Under the pieces are notes generated by a model. The model had not been told where the DNA came from, did not search any database, and worked only from the letters and a program-made list of their open reading frames with translations. Shown in pieces: positions 15,986-24,103 of a DNA stretch of 24,103 nucleotides. The translations under genes and the position numbers were made by a program. The number at the start of each line of letters is the position of its first letter. Position 1 is the stretch's first letter. Source of the stretch: Methylococcaceae bacterium (GTDB taxonomy: Bacteria; Pseudomonadota; Gammaproteobacteria; Methylococcales; Methylomonadaceae); NCBI GenBank assembly GCA_013140465.1, contig JABFST010000054.1, positions 1 to 24,103 on the forward strand, written 5' to 3'.

Positions 15986-16234
15986 ATGATTAATACCGAA
16001 CAAATTCAGCCTGATATGCCCGTTGTCTGCTCTCAAGACGGTCAGTTTGCCACAGTTGACCATATGGAGGGGCCGGGGACTATCAAGCTGAAGAAAGATG
16101 AAACCGGGCAGCACCATTACATTCCGGTAAGTTGGGTCAGCTCAACCGAGGGCGGCAAGGTTAAGGTAGATCGTCCAGGGGACAAAGCGATGGCGGAGTG
16201 GTCGTCAGTTTCGCCAAATTACATAGACGAATGA
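15986..16234 (+). CDS. DUF2171 domain protein
   Basis: Small 82-residue protein of the DUF2171 family, recognised from the VDHMEGPGTIKLKKDETGQ stretch and the hallmark HHYIPVSWVSS (residues 48-58), followed by KVKVDRPGDKAMAEW. The fold is probably PRC-barrel-like; function unknown, though relatives often sit near stress or storage-protein genes. GGAG is 8 bases before this ATG, and for this reason I reject a longer frame from 15911. There are no cysteines beyond Cys15. It is followed after 109 bp by peroxiredoxin on the same strand, with a small hairpin (16275-16282 with 16285-16292) between, so membership in the same operon is possible. Confidence 0.85.
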   Translation: MINTEQIQPDMPVVCSQDGQFATVDHMEGPGTIKLKKDETGQHHYIPVSWVSSTEGGKVKVDRPGDKAMAEWSSVSPNYIDE

Positions 16235-16343
16235 CGTTACGCGAAGATAACAATAGCGGATAGGTTTTTTCAGCAGCGGCAGACCTGCCGCTAATGAGCA
16301 GTTATACCATCACCCGTAAACCAATAAAACTAGGAGTTCCAAC

Positions 16344-16871
16344 ATGCTTGCAACTGTACCCGATGTCATTTTTAAAACCCGTGTCCGCGACGAAAGTATC
16401 GGCGGCGATAACCCGTTTCGCTGGCAGGATGTCAGCACCGATGACATCTTCAAAGGAAAAAAATGTGTTGTTTTGGCACTACCCGGGGCTTTTACACCCA
16501 CCTGCTCAAGCAAACATTTGCCTGGCTACGAGGCCCAATACCAGGAACTAATAGATCAAGGTGTTGATGAAGTTTATTGCCTAGGCGTTAACGATGCCTT
16601 TGTCATGTATCAATGGGGCCAGCATCTGGACATCAAGCAGGTAAAAATGCTGCCCGATGGGAATGGCGACTTTACCAAGGCTATGGGCAAGCTGGTGAAA
16701 AAAGAGAACGTTGGTTTTGGCAATCGTTCATGGCGTTATTCAATGATTGTCGATGATAAAAAAATTATCAAGCTATTCAGCGAACCGGGCCAAATTGATA
16801 ATTGCCCCGATGATCCTTTCACGGTAAGCGATGTTGATACCTTGCTGGATTATTTAAAACAGCATAAATGA
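16344..16871 (+). CDS. Prx5-type peroxiredoxin
   Basis: Thiol peroxidase that reduces hydrogen peroxide and alkyl hydroperoxides. The 175-residue product has the Prx5/type II signature LPGAFTPTCSSKHLPGY, with peroxidatic Cys54, catalytic Thr51, and the later arginine in NRSWRYSMIVDD. EVYCLGVNDAFVMYQWG is also typical of the family. The glutaredoxin domain fused in some relatives is absent. AGGAG sits 8 bases before the ATG. The next gene, 40 bp on, is glutathione reductase, so glutathione (perhaps with a glutaredoxin) is the likely reductant. Cytosolic; no signal peptide. Confidence 0.93.
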   Translation: MLATVPDVIFKTRVRDESIGGDNPFRWQDVSTDDIFKGKKCVVLALPGAFTPTCSSKHLPGYEAQYQELIDQGVDEVYCLGVNDAFVMYQWGQHLDIKQVKMLPDGNGDFTKAMGKLVKKENVGFGNRSWRYSMIVDDKKIIKLFSEPGQIDNCPDDPFTVSDVDTLLDYLKQHK

Positions 16872-16911
16872 GTCGGTATTGCCATAATCTATTTATCAAC
16901 AGGACACTTTA

Positions 16912-18264
16912 ATGACGCAATATGACTACGACTTGTTTGTAATTGGCGCCGGTTCAGGGGGTGTGCGTGCAGCACGCATGGCAGCGGGTCATGGTGTAAG
17001 GGTAGCCATTGCCGAACAACGTTATTTAGGCGGCACCTGCGTCAATGTGGGCTGTGTACCCAAAAAACTTTTTGTTTATGCCTCCCAATTTCGGGATCAA
17101 TTCGATTCGGCAGCGGGGTTTGGTTGGACGGTTGGCAAATCAACGTTCAACTGGACGAGCCTGATTGCAAACAAAAATCAGGAGATTGAGCGGCTACAGG
17201 CTGTCTACAACGGGCTGCTCCAAAAATCGGGGGTCAGCATCGTCACGGGCAGGGCACAAGTGTTGGATGCGCACACTGTCGAAGTCGATGGCAAGCACTA
17301 CAGCACCGAACGCATATTGATTGCAACCGGAGGCTGGCCGTTCGTTCCCGACATGCCCGGCAAGCAACACATCGTGACCTCGAATGACATGTTTTTCCTA
17401 AAAGAATTACCCAAGCGCATTATTATTGTCGGTGGTGGTTACATTGCGGTGGAATTTGCCAGTATTCTTCATGGCCTAGGTGTAAACACCACCATTTGCC
17501 ATCGTGGGCATAAATTGCTCCAGCGTTTTGATGAGGATATATGTGATTTTCTGGCTTCTGAAATGACTCAAAAAGGCATTACTATTTTTTTCAATACCGA
17601 TATTACAGCGATAGAAAGCACAGGCGATGCTTTTGTTGCAAGACTTATTGATGGCAACAAAGTGACTGCCGACCTGGTGATGTATGCGACTGGCAGGACT
17701 CCGAATTCAACCGGATTTGGCCTAGAAGCACTTGGCGTTGAACTGGATAGTGTAGGGGCGATTAAAGTCAACAGTGATTATCAAACCAATGTGCCATCAA
17801 TCTATGCGCTGGGTGACGTGACTAATCGGGTAAACCTGACCCCAGTTGCGATAGCAGAGGGGCTGGCTCTGGTGAACAAGTTGTACACCAGCCAAGCGAT
17901 ACCAATCGATTACGACACGATTCCTACGGCTGTTTTTAGCCAGCCCGCTATTGCTACGGTAGGGCTAACCGAAGCACAGGCACGCGAAAAATACCCAGAC
18001 ATCGACATTTATAAAACCAGTTTCACACCGATGAAAAACACCCTTTCCGGTATCGATGAAAAAACCCTGATGAAGATGGTTGTGGTACGCAGCACTGACC
18101 GTGTAGTCGGCCTACACATGGTAGGAGCTGATGCCCCAGAAATTATCCAAGGCATGGCGGTTGCGATTCGGGCGGGTGCGACCAAGGCGGTCTTTGACGC
18201 CACTATCGGCATACACCCCACTGCCGCCGAAGAATTTGTCACCTTACCCATAGCAGTGGCTTAA
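16912..18264 (+). CDS. gor: Glutathione reductase
   Basis: FAD enzyme that regenerates glutathione from its disulfide with NADPH. The 450-residue product has the FAD site GAGSGG (12-17), the redox disulfide GGTCVNVGCVPKK (Cys43, Cys48), the NADPH fold GGGYIAVEFA (174-183), ATGRTPN, ALGDVTNRVNLTPVA and the C-terminal catalytic HPTAAEE (His435, Glu440). In the NADPH 2'-phosphate pocket, Arg198 is conserved, but the second arginine of the E. coli enzyme is shifted (HRGHKLLQRFD, Arg205), more like the plant/alphaproteobacterial subgroup. AGGAC lies 7 bases before the ATG. Likely cotranscribed with the upstream peroxiredoxin. Related disulfide reductases such as trypanothione or mercuric reductase are less likely given the context. 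Confidence 0.93.
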   Translation: MTQYDYDLFVIGAGSGGVRAARMAAGHGVRVAIAEQRYLGGTCVNVGCVPKKLFVYASQFRDQFDSAAGFGWTVGKSTFNWTSLIANKNQEIERLQAVYNGLLQKSGVSIVTGRAQVLDAHTVEVDGKHYSTERILIATGGWPFVPDMPGKQHIVTSNDMFFLKELPKRIIIVGGGYIAVEFASILHGLGVNTTICHRGHKLLQRFDEDICDFLASEMTQKGITIFFNTDITAIESTGDAFVARLIDGNKVTADLVMYATGRTPNSTGFGLEALGVELDSVGAIKVNSDYQTNVPSIYALGDVTNRVNLTPVAIAEGLALVNKLYTSQAIPIDYDTIPTAVFSQPAIATVGLTEAQAREKYPDIDIYKTSFTPMKNTLSGIDEKTLMKMVVVRSTDRVVGLHMVGADAPEIIQGMAVAIRAGATKAVFDATIGIHPTAAEEFVTLPIAVA

Positions 18265-18334
18265 GCCAATAGCTGTGATGTGGGCTTTACAGGCGGTAGA
18301 TTTAACAAGCCATTAAACGCAGAAATAAGAACAT

Positions 18335-19084
18335 TCAGGCCAACTGCGAATAGCTATCTGAACGCACGGAACTTGGCATCTCACCAACATCAAGAAACTG
18401 ATAACCCCAATACGCCATCACATCGGCGTGGCGGGTCAGCACTTGGTTAATCTCATCAAACTCAGCCGCCGATAATTGGCTGAGTTTGGGCGCATTCAAG
18501 TTAATAATCCCGCGCTCCACATCGCCGTCCATAGAATGCACCTTAACCTGCCGCGTATGCTGTAAAGGGCCTAATTGCGGGATAAATGCCGTGATTTGCT
18601 CGGCTATGTGCTGGGTTTGGTCGGTCAGTTGCTCATAGCTAAAGCACAATGTGTGCTTTAGGCGTGTGGCATTTTCAGCTTGTAGGCGTAGGCAGCGCAC
18701 CGTAAATTCCGCCGCCTCGGTTGCCGTGCCTTTTTTGCGCCGGAGTAAACCCTCGCAATGGGCATAAGGGTTTCTAACCATAATCAAAAAATAAGCGGGA
18801 TTAAAATGCGCGGCAATTTCTTGGGCGCGGATTAAATGCGGCGGGCTTTTTTCCAACAATAGCGGCTTGCTAAGATCCCAGTACCGCTCCCAAACCGCTT
18901 TTATGGTCGGCCAAGGCATCTGGGTGGCGGCATTCCACGGCTGATGGCGCATGATGTCCTTCACTTCTTCCAGCACTTGCCCTTCGCAAGGCAAAGCCGA
19001 AACCAAAGGCGAGGTGGCCAATAATTGCCACAGTACGGTAGAGCCACTATAAGGCGGGCATAGGATAAAAATGTAAGTGTTCAT
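18335..19084 (-). CDS. Sulfotransferase-family protein
   Basis: A 249-residue protein of the PAPS-dependent sulfotransferase fold. The 5'-phosphosulfate loop is near the N-terminus, CPPYSGSTVLWQ (9-20), and the 3'-phosphate segment is LIMVRNPYAHCEGLLRRK, with the Arg and a later serine-containing stretch. LLEKSPPH is another family-like segment. The acceptor cannot be predicted, and the activity itself is not certain, since some members act on lipids, sugars or proteins and others are uncharacterised. The ATG at 19084 is chosen over a preceding TTG; the ribosome site is weak. It converges on gor and stands alone on the minus strand. Confidence 0.82.
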   Translation of the reverse strand: MNTYIFILCPPYSGSTVLWQLLATSPLVSALPCEGQVLEEVKDIMRHQPWNAATQMPWPTIKAVWERYWDLSKPLLLEKSPPHLIRAQEIAAHFNPAYFLIMVRNPYAHCEGLLRRKKGTATEAAEFTVRCLRLQAENATRLKHTLCFSYEQLTDQTQHIAEQITAFIPQLGPLQHTRQVKVHSMDGDVERGIINLNAPKLSQLSAAEFDEINQVLTRHADVMAYWGYQFLDVGEMPSSVRSDSYSQLA

Positions 19085-19252
19085 CAACAGGCGGGGCGTG
19101 GGGTTTATATGTGGATGGGCGGGGTTTGGCGGCTTGCTAGTTTATAGATGGGGTGTTGGTTGCAGGTAAATAAAATACGGTATTATCCTACCAATTTGCA
19201 ACTGTTCGTGTATGGTTTTGCTGGATCCTAACCCATCTACTATTTCCCCCGC

Positions 19253-19371
19253 GAGACTGTGAAAGTATTTTGAAAAACACCCTCCAAAAGCTAATTTTAT
19301 TTTTTAAGTCATCGATTTTAATCGTGTGGGAGAGGCTAAAGCCTCTCCCATAAGGATATTTTCACAGTCTC
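19253..19371. repeat. 119-bp inverted-end element with REP core
   Basis: Inverted ends GAGACTGTGAAA (19253-19264 with 19360-19371), extendable to 16 bases with one mismatch, enclose a strong hairpin (19327-19337 with 19340-19350, TGGGAGAGGCT). The ends match those of the element at 4868-5016, and the hairpin matches that at 1627-1674. It thus combines parts of both. No target duplication was found. Confidence 0.72.
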
Positions 19372-19536
19372 CTACGCCTTGGAATCTAGTGAAATCGTCA
19401 CCCAACAACATCAAATGAATAGTGTGAATGTCCGTACCTCGAATCAGATACGCGCTAATCTCTGCCTATTAAGTCCGCATTCAGTCTTGTTTACTGATAA
19501 GGCGAGGGTTAGGTTCACTACCCACAATCAAACAAA

Positions 19537-19563
19537 GACAGCTGGAATGCAACGGCTTTAGCC
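19537..19563 (+). repeat. Dispersed CGGCTTTAG repeat, copy B
   Basis: GACAGCTGGAATGCAACGGC and the following TTTAGCC match the minus strand of 21589-21615 with very few differences over about 25 bases. A weaker copy is at 3307-3330. Confidence 0.6.
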
Positions 19564-19854
19564 ACGACGTTTGCGGATAAGTTGGCCTAGCTGTGTGCTA
19601 GTCCAGCACCAGTTATGTGGGGTTGGATGCTTAGCGTCAGAAGCTGAAGATGGAAGGGATGCCGCCTTCGTGGGGCAAGGTTGGTAGTCCACCGGTATAG
19701 TTGCGTATGCAATGGGCTGTAAAGTTAGGCACAGTATTCATTCGCAGCGCAGAACTAAACGCCCCAAATTCTCAATAAGGGCAAAACAAGGAAGCTTGCC
19801 TAAAAAGACCGCGCATTTAGCCCATAAATTAAATGATCTTGGGAGTCAAAAAAA

Positions 19855-20634
19855 CTACCCTCTCGCCACCCCATAAATAATCTCAAACGTCGCCAACACT
19901 TGCCCGTTGGCGGTTTTGGGGTAGGCGGCGGTCATCGCGTGTAGGGCGGATTTTGTCGTGAGGTGGGGTTTACGTTGGCTGATGACGTGGTGGGCGCCGA
20001 GTTGTTTTAGCTCGTGCATGAGGTCTAACACCGTGGCATAGGGTGTAACGATGACTTGTCGGGTGATGTCGATTTGGCGATAGCCTGTGGCGTGCAGAAA
20101 GGCTTGCAGTTGTTCGGGGCTGTAAAAATCGTTGACGTGGTGGTAATTATCGACGCTGGCCCAAGCGGTTTTAAGTTCGTTAAGGGTTTGTGGGCCAAAG
20201 GTTGAGAATGCCAACAGGCCATTGGTTTTTAGTATGCGTTTTAAGTCGGCAAACACGGTGGGCAGTTGCGGACACCATTGTAGGGCGAGGTTGGACACTA
20301 CGCTGTCGATGCTCTGGGTTGCCAAGGGCAGGTGTTCGGCATCGGCGCACAGATAGGCGAGTGGCTGTTGTGTCGCCAGTTTGGCTTTGGTGGTGAGTAG
20401 CATCGGCAAGGCGATGTCTAGGGCGAGCATAGTTGCTGGCGTGCTGTGTTGTAGCAGTGCCGCCGTTAAAAAACCGGTGCCGCAGCCTAAATCCAGCACT
20501 GTGCCGTTTAGTTGCTGTAGGTCTAACTTGTTCAGCAAGCTTAAGCCAACGGTGCGTTGCAAGCTGGCTGCTTGGTCGTAACCGCTGTTGGCGGCTGCAA
20601 ATGCGCGTTTGATCGCGGTTTTGTCTACGCGCAT
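19855..20634 (-). CDS. bioC: Malonyl-ACP O-methyltransferase BioC
   Basis: Methylates malonyl-ACP with S-adenosylmethionine, priming it to be elongated to pimeloyl-ACP methyl ester for biotin synthesis. The 259-residue product starts with the BioC N-terminus KTAIKRAFAAANSGYDQAASLQ, followed by the SAM site VLDLGCGTGFLTA (~46-58), DIALPML, and NLALQWCPQ (~115), all family-typical. It overlaps the end of bioH by 10 bases, so the two are surely cotranscribed. It is the last bio gene in the window; bioD, which often follows, is absent. Confidence 0.94.
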   Translation of the reverse strand: MRVDKTAIKRAFAAANSGYDQAASLQRTVGLSLLNKLDLQQLNGTVLDLGCGTGFLTAALLQHSTPATMLALDIALPMLLTTKAKLATQQPLAYLCADAEHLPLATQSIDSVVSNLALQWCPQLPTVFADLKRILKTNGLLAFSTFGPQTLNELKTAWASVDNYHHVNDFYSPEQLQAFLHATGYRQIDITRQVIVTPYATVLDLMHELKQLGAHHVISQRKPHLTTKSALHAMTAAYPKTANGQVLATFEIIYGVARG

Positions 20635-21401
20635 GGGCTTTCCAACAATTGGGCTAGGGCTTGTACAATGGTGTCGGGATGGCTAAGAAACAGCGCATGT
20701 CCGGCTTTTTCCACGCGCGTAATCTGGCGGTGCGGCGCTAATTGCTGCATAGCATCACCGACGCTGATCGGCACTAGGGTATCCCATGCGCCTAAAATAA
20801 CGGCGGTAGGTTGTGGATTGGTGGCGAAGGCGGTTCTTAAATCGCTGTGTTTTAGTACGTTTAATCCGCCTTGTAGGCTGGCGGCATCGGCGGCTGGGCG
20901 CGATAAAATGGCTTGTTTTAGGGTTTTCAGCAAGGTTTTGGCATTGTCCAGATTATTCACTTGTAGTGATAAAAACCGCACTAAAGTAGCGGTGCTGTCA
21001 GCTTGCAAGTGTTCGGCAAAGCTGTCCAACACGCGCGGATTCATGCCGGGCCATACGGGGCTTTCGGTAAAATGGGGATTGCCCGCCAATAACAGTGCGG
21101 CTTTGACCCGCTCGGGATAGCGTTGGGCGATGTCTAGCACGATAGTCGCGCCTAAAGACCAGCCTAACCATACGCTGTGCGGTGTCGTGATCGCGGCGAC
21201 CAAGGCATCACTGACGGCGCTGAGGGTAAAGTTGGCTAGCGGTGCGCTAAGGCCATGTCCGGGCAGGTCGATACAGGTCACTTGGTAATGCTTGGCAAGG
21301 TGCAGGGCAAAATTTTGCCAAATGCCGCTGTGCATTGCCCAGCCGTGGACTAATACTAAAGGCGGGCCAGAGCCGAAGGTTTGTTGGTGGAGTGGGGGCA
21401 T
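20625..21401 (-). CDS. bioH: Pimeloyl-ACP methyl ester esterase BioH
   Basis: Alpha/beta-hydrolase that removes the methyl group from pimeloyl-ACP methyl ester, ending chain growth before BioF. In this 258-residue product the triad is Ser82 (GWSLGA), Asp207 (GAWDTLVP) and His235 (KAGHALFL), the same numbering as in E. coli BioH. The oxyanion segment VLVHGWAMHSGIW is at 17-29. The start lacks a strong ribosome site but fits the family. It lies 212 bp after bioF, a gap with a dispersed repeat, so it may have its own promoter. It overlaps bioC. Confidence 0.94.
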   Translation of the reverse strand: MPPLHQQTFGSGPPLVLVHGWAMHSGIWQNFALHLAKHYQVTCIDLPGHGLSAPLANFTLSAVSDALVAAITTPHSVWLGWSLGATIVLDIAQRYPERVKAALLLAGNPHFTESPVWPGMNPRVLDSFAEHLQADSTATLVRFLSLQVNNLDNAKTLLKTLKQAILSRPAADAASLQGGLNVLKHSDLRTAFATNPQPTAVILGAWDTLVPISVGDAMQQLAPHRQITRVEKAGHALFLSHPDTIVQALAQLLESPCA

Positions 21402-21563
21402 GGTGTGATTGTTTTAAATTGTTGTTAACCAGTAGGGTGAGCTGTGCGCACCTTAACGGCTGTATGATGTTTATCTGTCGTGGTTTACATGTTATGGGTT
21501 TGTGCAGCAATACCTTCGCTGTTTACCGTTAATTGGAATGCAAGGTTTTTAGACTTGGTTTTT

Positions 21564-21615
21564 ACGGCTTCATTGCCGACACGGCAACGTCTAAAGCCGT
21601 TGCACTCCTGCTGTC
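21564..21615 (-). repeat. Dispersed CGGCTTTAG repeat, copy C, with hairpins
   Basis: Copy of the repeat at 19537-19563, here on the minus strand (21589-21615). It can fold in two ways: GCAACG with CGTTGC (21584-21589, 21598-21603), or an outer ACGGCTT/AAGCCGT pair (21564-21570, 21594-21600) around TTGCCG/CGGCAA (21573-21578, 21582-21587). It overlaps the bioF stop codon and has no U-tract. Confidence 0.55.
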
Positions 21616-22810
21616 ATTGCATCACCGTGGGTGATAAGTCCTTGTGTTTTGCCAACGCCGCCAACAACTGTTCCACCTGCCACGGCTGATGTTCTGCCGA
21701 AAAGGTCACGCGTAAGCGTGCCGTGCCGTTGGGGACGGTGGGTGGGCGGATGGCGCTAACCCAAAATCCGTCTGCCATTAAGGCTTTGCTGATGGCGACG
21801 GCGCGGCTGCTGTCGCCAATGATGATTGGGACGATGGCGGTGCAGGGTTGGTCTGGCGGTGTTTCTAGGAGTTGTAAGCCTAATTGTCTGGCACCTTGTT
21901 TAAACTGGGTCGCCAAGGCGTGCAGGTGTTCGCGCCGCCAGTCTTCGGTGCTGAGCAGTTTTAGGCTGGCTCTTGTGGCTTCGGCAACTGCGGGCGGTAG
22001 CGCGGTGGTGTAGATATAGCTGCGGGCGGTTTGGATCAGGGTTTCGATTAAAGTTTCAGAACCTGCGACAAACGCGCCAAAAGTGCCAAAACCTTTGCCT
22101 AACGTACCCATTAATACCGGGACTTCGTGTTGGCTGAGCGCGTAATGCGCGAGCAAACCGCCGCCGTGGGGGCCGACTACGCCTAAGCCGTGGGCATCAT
22201 CGACCATCAGCCACGCTTGCGCGGCGTGGGCGGCGGCAGCTAATGCGGGCAAGGGCGCACAGTCGCCGTCCATGCTGAATACGCCGTCGGTGACTATCAA
22301 ACGGTTGCCGGTGGCGGCGGTCAGTTTTGGCTTTAAGTTTGTTACTTCGGCATGGGCATAGCGTTGAAAGCGTGCGCCAGACATGAGGCCGCCATCTAAT
22401 AAAGAGGCGTGGTTGAGGCGGTCTTCAAACACCGCGTCGCCGGATTTTAGCAGTGCTGAAATCACGCCGATGTTGGCCATATAGCCTGTTGAAAATAGCA
22501 AGGCCCGGTCGCGCCCGGTAAAGGCCGCCAGTTCTTCTTCTAAGGCGTGGTGGGCGGTGCTGTGTCCGCAGATCAAATGTGCCGAACCGCTGCCCACGCC
22601 GTAGCGGTCTGCTCCGGCCTTAAACGCGGCAATCACGGCGGGGTGGTTGGCTAAGCCTAAATAATCATTGCTGCAAAAATTGATGACGGGTTTGCCCGCC
22701 AGCGTGAGTTGGACTTGTTGCGGCGTTTCGGTGCTGGTGCGGGTGCGGGCCAAACCTTGTTGGCGCAGCTGTGCTAGCCGCGCCGCCAGTTGTTGGGTGA
22801 GTGCCGTCAT
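21614..22810 (-). CDS. bioF: 8-amino-7-oxononanoate synthase BioF
   Basis: PLP enzyme that condenses pimeloyl-ACP with L-alanine to give KAPA, the first step in biotin ring assembly. The 398-residue product has [12 protein letters not shown] (46-57), [19 protein letters not shown] (73-91), [11 protein letters not shown] with Asp204 and His207, and the PLP lysine in [14 protein letters not shown] (Lys239). Its ATG overlaps the bioB stop codon by one base (TAATG), implying translational coupling to bioB. The length is normal for the family. Confidence 0.96.
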   Translation of the reverse strand: MTALTQQLAARLAQLRQQGLARTRTSTETPQQVQLTLAGKPVINFCSNDYLGLANHPAVIAAFKAGADRYGVGSGSAHLICGHSTAHHALEEELAAFTGRDRALLFSTGYMANIGVISALLKSGDAVFEDRLNHASLLDGGLMSGARFQRYAHAEVTNLKPKLTAATGNRLIVTDGVFSMDGDCAPLPALAAAAHAAQAWLMVDDAHGLGVVGPHGGGLLAHYALSQHEVPVLMGTLGKGFGTFGAFVAGSETLIETLIQTARSYIYTTALPPAVAEATRASLKLLSTEDWRREHLHALATQFKQGARQLGLQLLETPPDQPCTAIVPIIIGDSSRAVAISKALMADGFWVSAIRPPTVPNGTARLRVTFSAEHQPWQVEQLLAALAKHKDLSPTVMQ

Positions 22811-23802
22811 TAGGCGTAGCTGGAGCCGCCAGAATGCAAGCCTAGGCGTTGGAACAAGACTTGGTCGTGGTCGGTCATCGGGTTGTCGGTGGTCAGTAAT
22901 TTGTCACCGTAAAAAATGGAGTTGGCCCCTGCCAAAAAGCATAAGGCTTGCATTTCATCGCTCATGGTATTGCGTCCGGCAGACAGGCGCACGCGCGATT
23001 GCGGCATCATAATCCGCGCCACGGCAAGCGTGCGGATGAACATCAGCGGATCCAGTTGTTCGGTACCCATTAACGGTGTGCCTTCGACTTGTACCAGCAT
23101 GTTGATGGGGACGCTTTCGGGATGTTTGGGCATATTGGCAAGTTGTTGCAATAAGGCGGCGCGGTCTACATCGCTTTCGCCCATGCCGACTATGCCGCCA
23201 CAACACACGTTAATGCCCGCATCGCGCACGCGTTCTAGGGTGTCTAGGCGGTCTTGGTAAGTGCGGGTAGTGATGACTTCGGAATAATAGTCTTCTGAGG
23301 TGTCTAGGTTGTGGTTGTAATAATCCAAACCGCCGTCTTTAAGTTTTTGGGTTTGGCTGTCGGTCAACATGCCTAGGGTGACGCAAGTTTCCATGCCCAA
23401 GGCTTTTACGCCTTGGACCATTTCAATCACGCGGTCGATGTCTTTGTCTTTGGGTTGGCGCCAGGCTGCGCCCATGCAAAACCGCGATGCGCCTTGGTCT
23501 TTGGCGCGTTGCGCGGCGTTGATGACCGCTGCCACGGGCATTAAGGCTTCGGGGGTAAGGCCAGAATCATAACGCGCACTTTGTGGGCAATAGCCGCAAT
23601 CTTCTGAGCATGAACCTGTTTTAATGCTCAACAAACTGCTGATTTGCACTTCGTTAGGATCAAAATGGGTGCGGTGGATGCTTTGTGCTGTAAACACCAA
23701 GTCGTTGAACGGCATGGCGAACAGGGCTTGCACTTCGGTTATGTCCCAATCGTGGCGGATGGCGGCACTCAGGTGGGCGTTGATGGCAGGGTTTAAGGAC
23801 AT
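22810..23802 (-). CDS. bioB: Biotin synthase BioB
   Basis: Radical-SAM enzyme that inserts sulfur into dethiobiotin, the last step of biotin synthesis. The 330-residue product has the SAM iron-sulfur motif [18 protein letters not shown] (Cys65, Cys69, Cys72) and further family stretches [26 protein letters not shown] and RLSAGRNTM, with the ligand arginine of the 2Fe-2S cluster in the last. It is first in the bioBF group. GGAG is about 9 bases before the ATG. I looked for a BirA operator in the upstream 300 bp and saw none. Confidence 0.97.
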   Translation of the reverse strand: MSLNPAINAHLSAAIRHDWDITEVQALFAMPFNDLVFTAQSIHRTHFDPNEVQISSLLSIKTGSCSEDCGYCPQSARYDSGLTPEALMPVAAVINAAQRAKDQGASRFCMGAAWRQPKDKDIDRVIEMVQGVKALGMETCVTLGMLTDSQTQKLKDGGLDYYNHNLDTSEDYYSEVITTRTYQDRLDTLERVRDAGINVCCGGIVGMGESDVDRAALLQQLANMPKHPESVPINMLVQVEGTPLMGTEQLDPLMFIRTLAVARIMMPQSRVRLSAGRNTMSDEMQALCFLAGANSIFYGDKLLTTDNPMTDHDQVLFQRLGLHSGGSSYA

Positions 23803-24103
23803 GCGGTTAGGCTCCGGCGGTGTTTGTTAGGGTGGTTGGTGTTTGTTGTCATAGCATTCCCACGCTCTGCGCTTATCTATATAAGTCTAAAAAACCCAAT
23901 AAAACCAGTATTGTTCTAAAAGATATACTATATTGATTTATATGGTTTTTCAGGCTTGTGAATAAGGATAAGAACTCTGCATGGGAACAGAAAAAATTAA
24001 TAATTGAGACCGTAGAGACGCGATTTATCGCGTCTCCAATAGCCCCCAAACGCTGACGGAAACGCAATATTACAGACGTGATAAATCGATAGGCGACAAA
24101 TCC
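23803..24103. other. Non-coding region upstream of bioB
   Basis: About 300 bp to the window edge without a credible gene. The stretch 23880-24005 is A+T-rich and probably holds the bioB promoter, but no clear -35/-10 pair could be fixed. A REP-like hairpin is at 24012-24036. Confidence 0.5.
24012..24036 (+). repeat. GTAG-headed REP-like hairpin
   Basis: GTAG followed by a 10-bp perfect stem GAGACGCGAT/ATCGCGTCTC (24015-24024 with 24027-24036) and a 2-base loop. A partial, diverged second copy, GACGTGATAAATCG, appears at 24075-24088 near the window edge. Confidence 0.7.

Larger units (their letters stand above)
19085..19854. other. Long gap before bioC
   Basis: A 770-bp stretch with no credible gene. 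It contains the inverted-end element at 19253-19371 and a dispersed repeat at 19537-19563. A 60-codon frame at 19379-19561 begins just past the element, has no ribosome site and resembles nothing I know. The rest, 19564-19854, shows no clear signal and may be decayed sequence. Confidence 0.6.

Noticed and set aside
16275..16292. Terminator between the DUF2171 gene and the peroxiredoxin gene
   Set aside because: An 8-bp hairpin is present, but no T-tract follows on either strand.
18257..18268. Terminator at the end of gor (TGGCTTAAGCCA)
   Set aside because: A short palindrome over the stop codon without a U-tract; chance or weak structure.
19379..19561. 60-codon plus-strand frame after the 19253 element
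   Set aside because: No ribosome site or homology recognised; it ends in a dispersed repeat.
21422..21490. BirA operator between bioF and bioH
   Set aside because: Half-sites resemble BirA boxes, but the spacing of 51 bases is far from the known 15-16.

Overview
The window looks like a chromosomal segment of a gammaproteobacterium. The retraction ATPases PilT and PilU with a divergent yggS, and a bioB-bioF-bioH-bioC cluster, are gammaproteobacterial arrangements. The mix of genes and repeats would suit a methanotroph-like (Methylococcales) genome, but that placement is inference and no marker gene settles it. Most of the window is core metabolism. The interest lies in one unrecognised protein, the regulatory sites, and many small mobile or repeated elements between the genes.

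Layout. 1-3.1 kb: argG and amtB, both on the minus strand. 3.1-3.7 kb: a divergent intergenic region with candidate sigma-54 promoters facing both ways. 3.7-4.8 kb: an unrecognised protein built from two tandem copies of one ~190-residue domain. 5.0-7.2 kb: pilT-pilU. 7.4-8.1 kb: yggS, divergent from pilT. 8.1-8.8 kb: an orphan HEAGH zinc-peptidase-like gene whose start lies just behind an intrinsic terminator. 9.1-15.3 kb: a marR-MFP-RND-OMF efflux operon with overlapping genes and two copies of a GTATATAC operator, one of them on the marR promoter. 15.3-15.9 kb: a 164-bp IS66-type miniature element with a perfect 8-bp target duplication, inserted between the ribosome-binding site and start codon of a decayed four-helix copper-binding protein gene. 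16.0-18.3 kb: a DUF2171 gene, a Prx5-type peroxiredoxin and glutathione reductase. 18.3-19.1 kb: a sulfotransferase-like gene. 19.1-19.9 kb: non-coding and repeat-bearing. 19.9-23.8 kb: bioC, bioH, bioF and bioB on the minus strand. The final 300 bp are non-coding with a hairpin repeat.

How the genes work together. The peroxiredoxin and glutathione reductase form a likely glutathione-dependent peroxide defence pair. The four bio genes cover pimeloyl-ACP priming (BioC), methyl-ester hydrolysis (BioH), KAPA synthesis (BioF) and the last step to biotin (BioB); bioA and bioD are not here. MarR probably represses itself and the efflux pump.

At least five short hairpins begin with GTAG or GTGG, as REP sequences mobilised by RAYT transposases do. 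Two longer elements share GAGACTGTGAAA inverted ends. No tRNA, rRNA, CRISPR array or complete transposase gene was seen.
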